Positions 6,646 through 6,711 of a DNA stretch of 6,711 nucleotides are shown here, in pieces; position 1 is the stretch's first letter, and every line of letters starts with the position of its first letter. Below the pieces are notes generated by a model. The model searched no databases, was not told the origin of the DNA, and saw only the letters and a program-made list of their open reading frames with translations. This stretch comes from Chloroflexi bacterium RBG_16_68_14 (lineage in GTDB: Bacteria; Chloroflexota; Dehalococcoidia; DSTF01; RBG-16-68-14), in the NCBI GenBank assembly GCA_001796995.1, contig MGOB01000049.1, forward strand, positions 14,450 to 21,160, written 5' to 3'. A program made the translations under genes and the position numbers.

Positions 6646-6680
6646 TAGGGGCCGGACAGAGCTGAAGCTCTGTCCCTACG
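6646..6680. repeat. Composite palindromic repeat, short copy lacking one hairpin
   Basis: TAGGGGCC (6646-6653) is followed directly by the hairpin GGACAGAGCT (6654-6663) / AGCTCTGTCC (6666-6675) and then CTACG. It aligns without mismatch to 5376-5383 plus 5402-5428 of the full copy; the 18 bases 5384-5401, which make up most of the first hairpin, are missing. The outer stem is reduced to TAGGG / CCCTA. It has the same orientation as the other copy, so the two are direct repeats on either side of prfB. Confidence 0.85.
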
Positions 6681-6695
6681 TTCCTCCCACGTCTC

Positions 6696-6704
6696 ACTAT
6701 AACA
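6696..6704 (-). promoter_or_regulatory. Candidate extended -10 promoter for prfB
   Basis: Read on the - strand, TGTTATAGT combines a TATAGT -10 hexamer with the TG of an extended -10. It is in one of the few AT-rich patches of the window and points toward prfB, with a predicted start near 6689. Any -35 would lie past the right edge, so it cannot be checked here. Confidence 0.4.
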
Positions 6705-6711
6705 AATGGAG

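Larger units (their letters stand above)
6581..6711. other. Upstream region of prfB, no gene seen
   Basis: The last 131 bases hold the short copy of the palindromic repeat, a candidate promoter for prfB, and a GC-rich stretch (6602-6629) in which GGGCC (6603-6607) can pair with either of two GGCCC strings (6620-6624, 6625-6629). If transcription starts near 6689, the prfB leader would be about 110 nt and contain both structures. No tRNA or other RNA gene is recognisable. Confidence 0.55.

Noticed and set aside
6698..6711. A + strand promoter (TATAAC) and gene start (ATG at 6706) at the right edge
   Set aside because: No -35 at the right distance, no ribosome site, and only two codons are visible; not enough to support a gene.

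Overview
The window is high-GC bacterial DNA, densely coded, with almost every base between 1 and 6580 inside a gene or a short spacer. The gene set suggests a non-actinobacterial, possibly thermophilic lineage. It combines a PimA-like glycosyltransferase beside a phosphatidylinositol-phosphate-synthase-like enzyme, a two-CxxC protein disulfide oxidoreductase of the type common in thermophiles, a membrane-anchored MA-type metallopeptidase, and prfB with its recoding site. My best guess is Chloroflexota (Thermomicrobia or Dehalococcoidia type). This is inferred from gene content and has not been tested by any search.

Left half, + strand (about 1-4067): a tight four-gene operon whose start lies off the left edge. 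In order it holds a GT-B glycosyltransferase (5' truncated), a CDP-alcohol phosphatidyltransferase, a tandem thioredoxin-fold protein and a polytopic GT-C-like membrane protein. The junctions are +2 bp, a 4-bp overlap and +2 bp, and both 2-bp junctions carry the same CTAGCGATG string. Genes 1, 2 and 4 fit assembly of inositol-phosphate lipids and their mannosylation or other glycosylation: a lipid head group is made, a cytoplasmic sugar transfer follows, and a membrane GT-C enzyme could act on the outer face. The role of the disulfide oxidoreductase in this operon is not obvious.

Right half, - strand (6580-4068): prfB (peptide chain release factor 2) is read first, through a programmed +1 frameshift at CTTTGAC (6517-6511). 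A 124-bp spacer follows, then a secreted, C-terminally anchored zinc metallopeptidase. Its stop codon directly abuts the stop of the GT-C gene, inside a perfect 16-bp palindrome (4060-4075).

Two copies of a palindromic repeat flank prfB, one in the spacer (5372-5430) and one in its upstream leader (6646-6680). They share an identical hairpin module, and the upstream copy lacks the second hairpin. The last 131 bases (6581-6711) hold no gene; they carry the repeat, a GC-rich inverted repeat and a candidate extended -10 promoter for prfB.

The points most worth a second look are the modular repeat pair, the prfB frameshift site without its usual Shine-Dalgarno-like stimulator, and the disulfide oxidoreductase embedded in a lipid-glycosylation operon. 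I found no wholly new system in the window.
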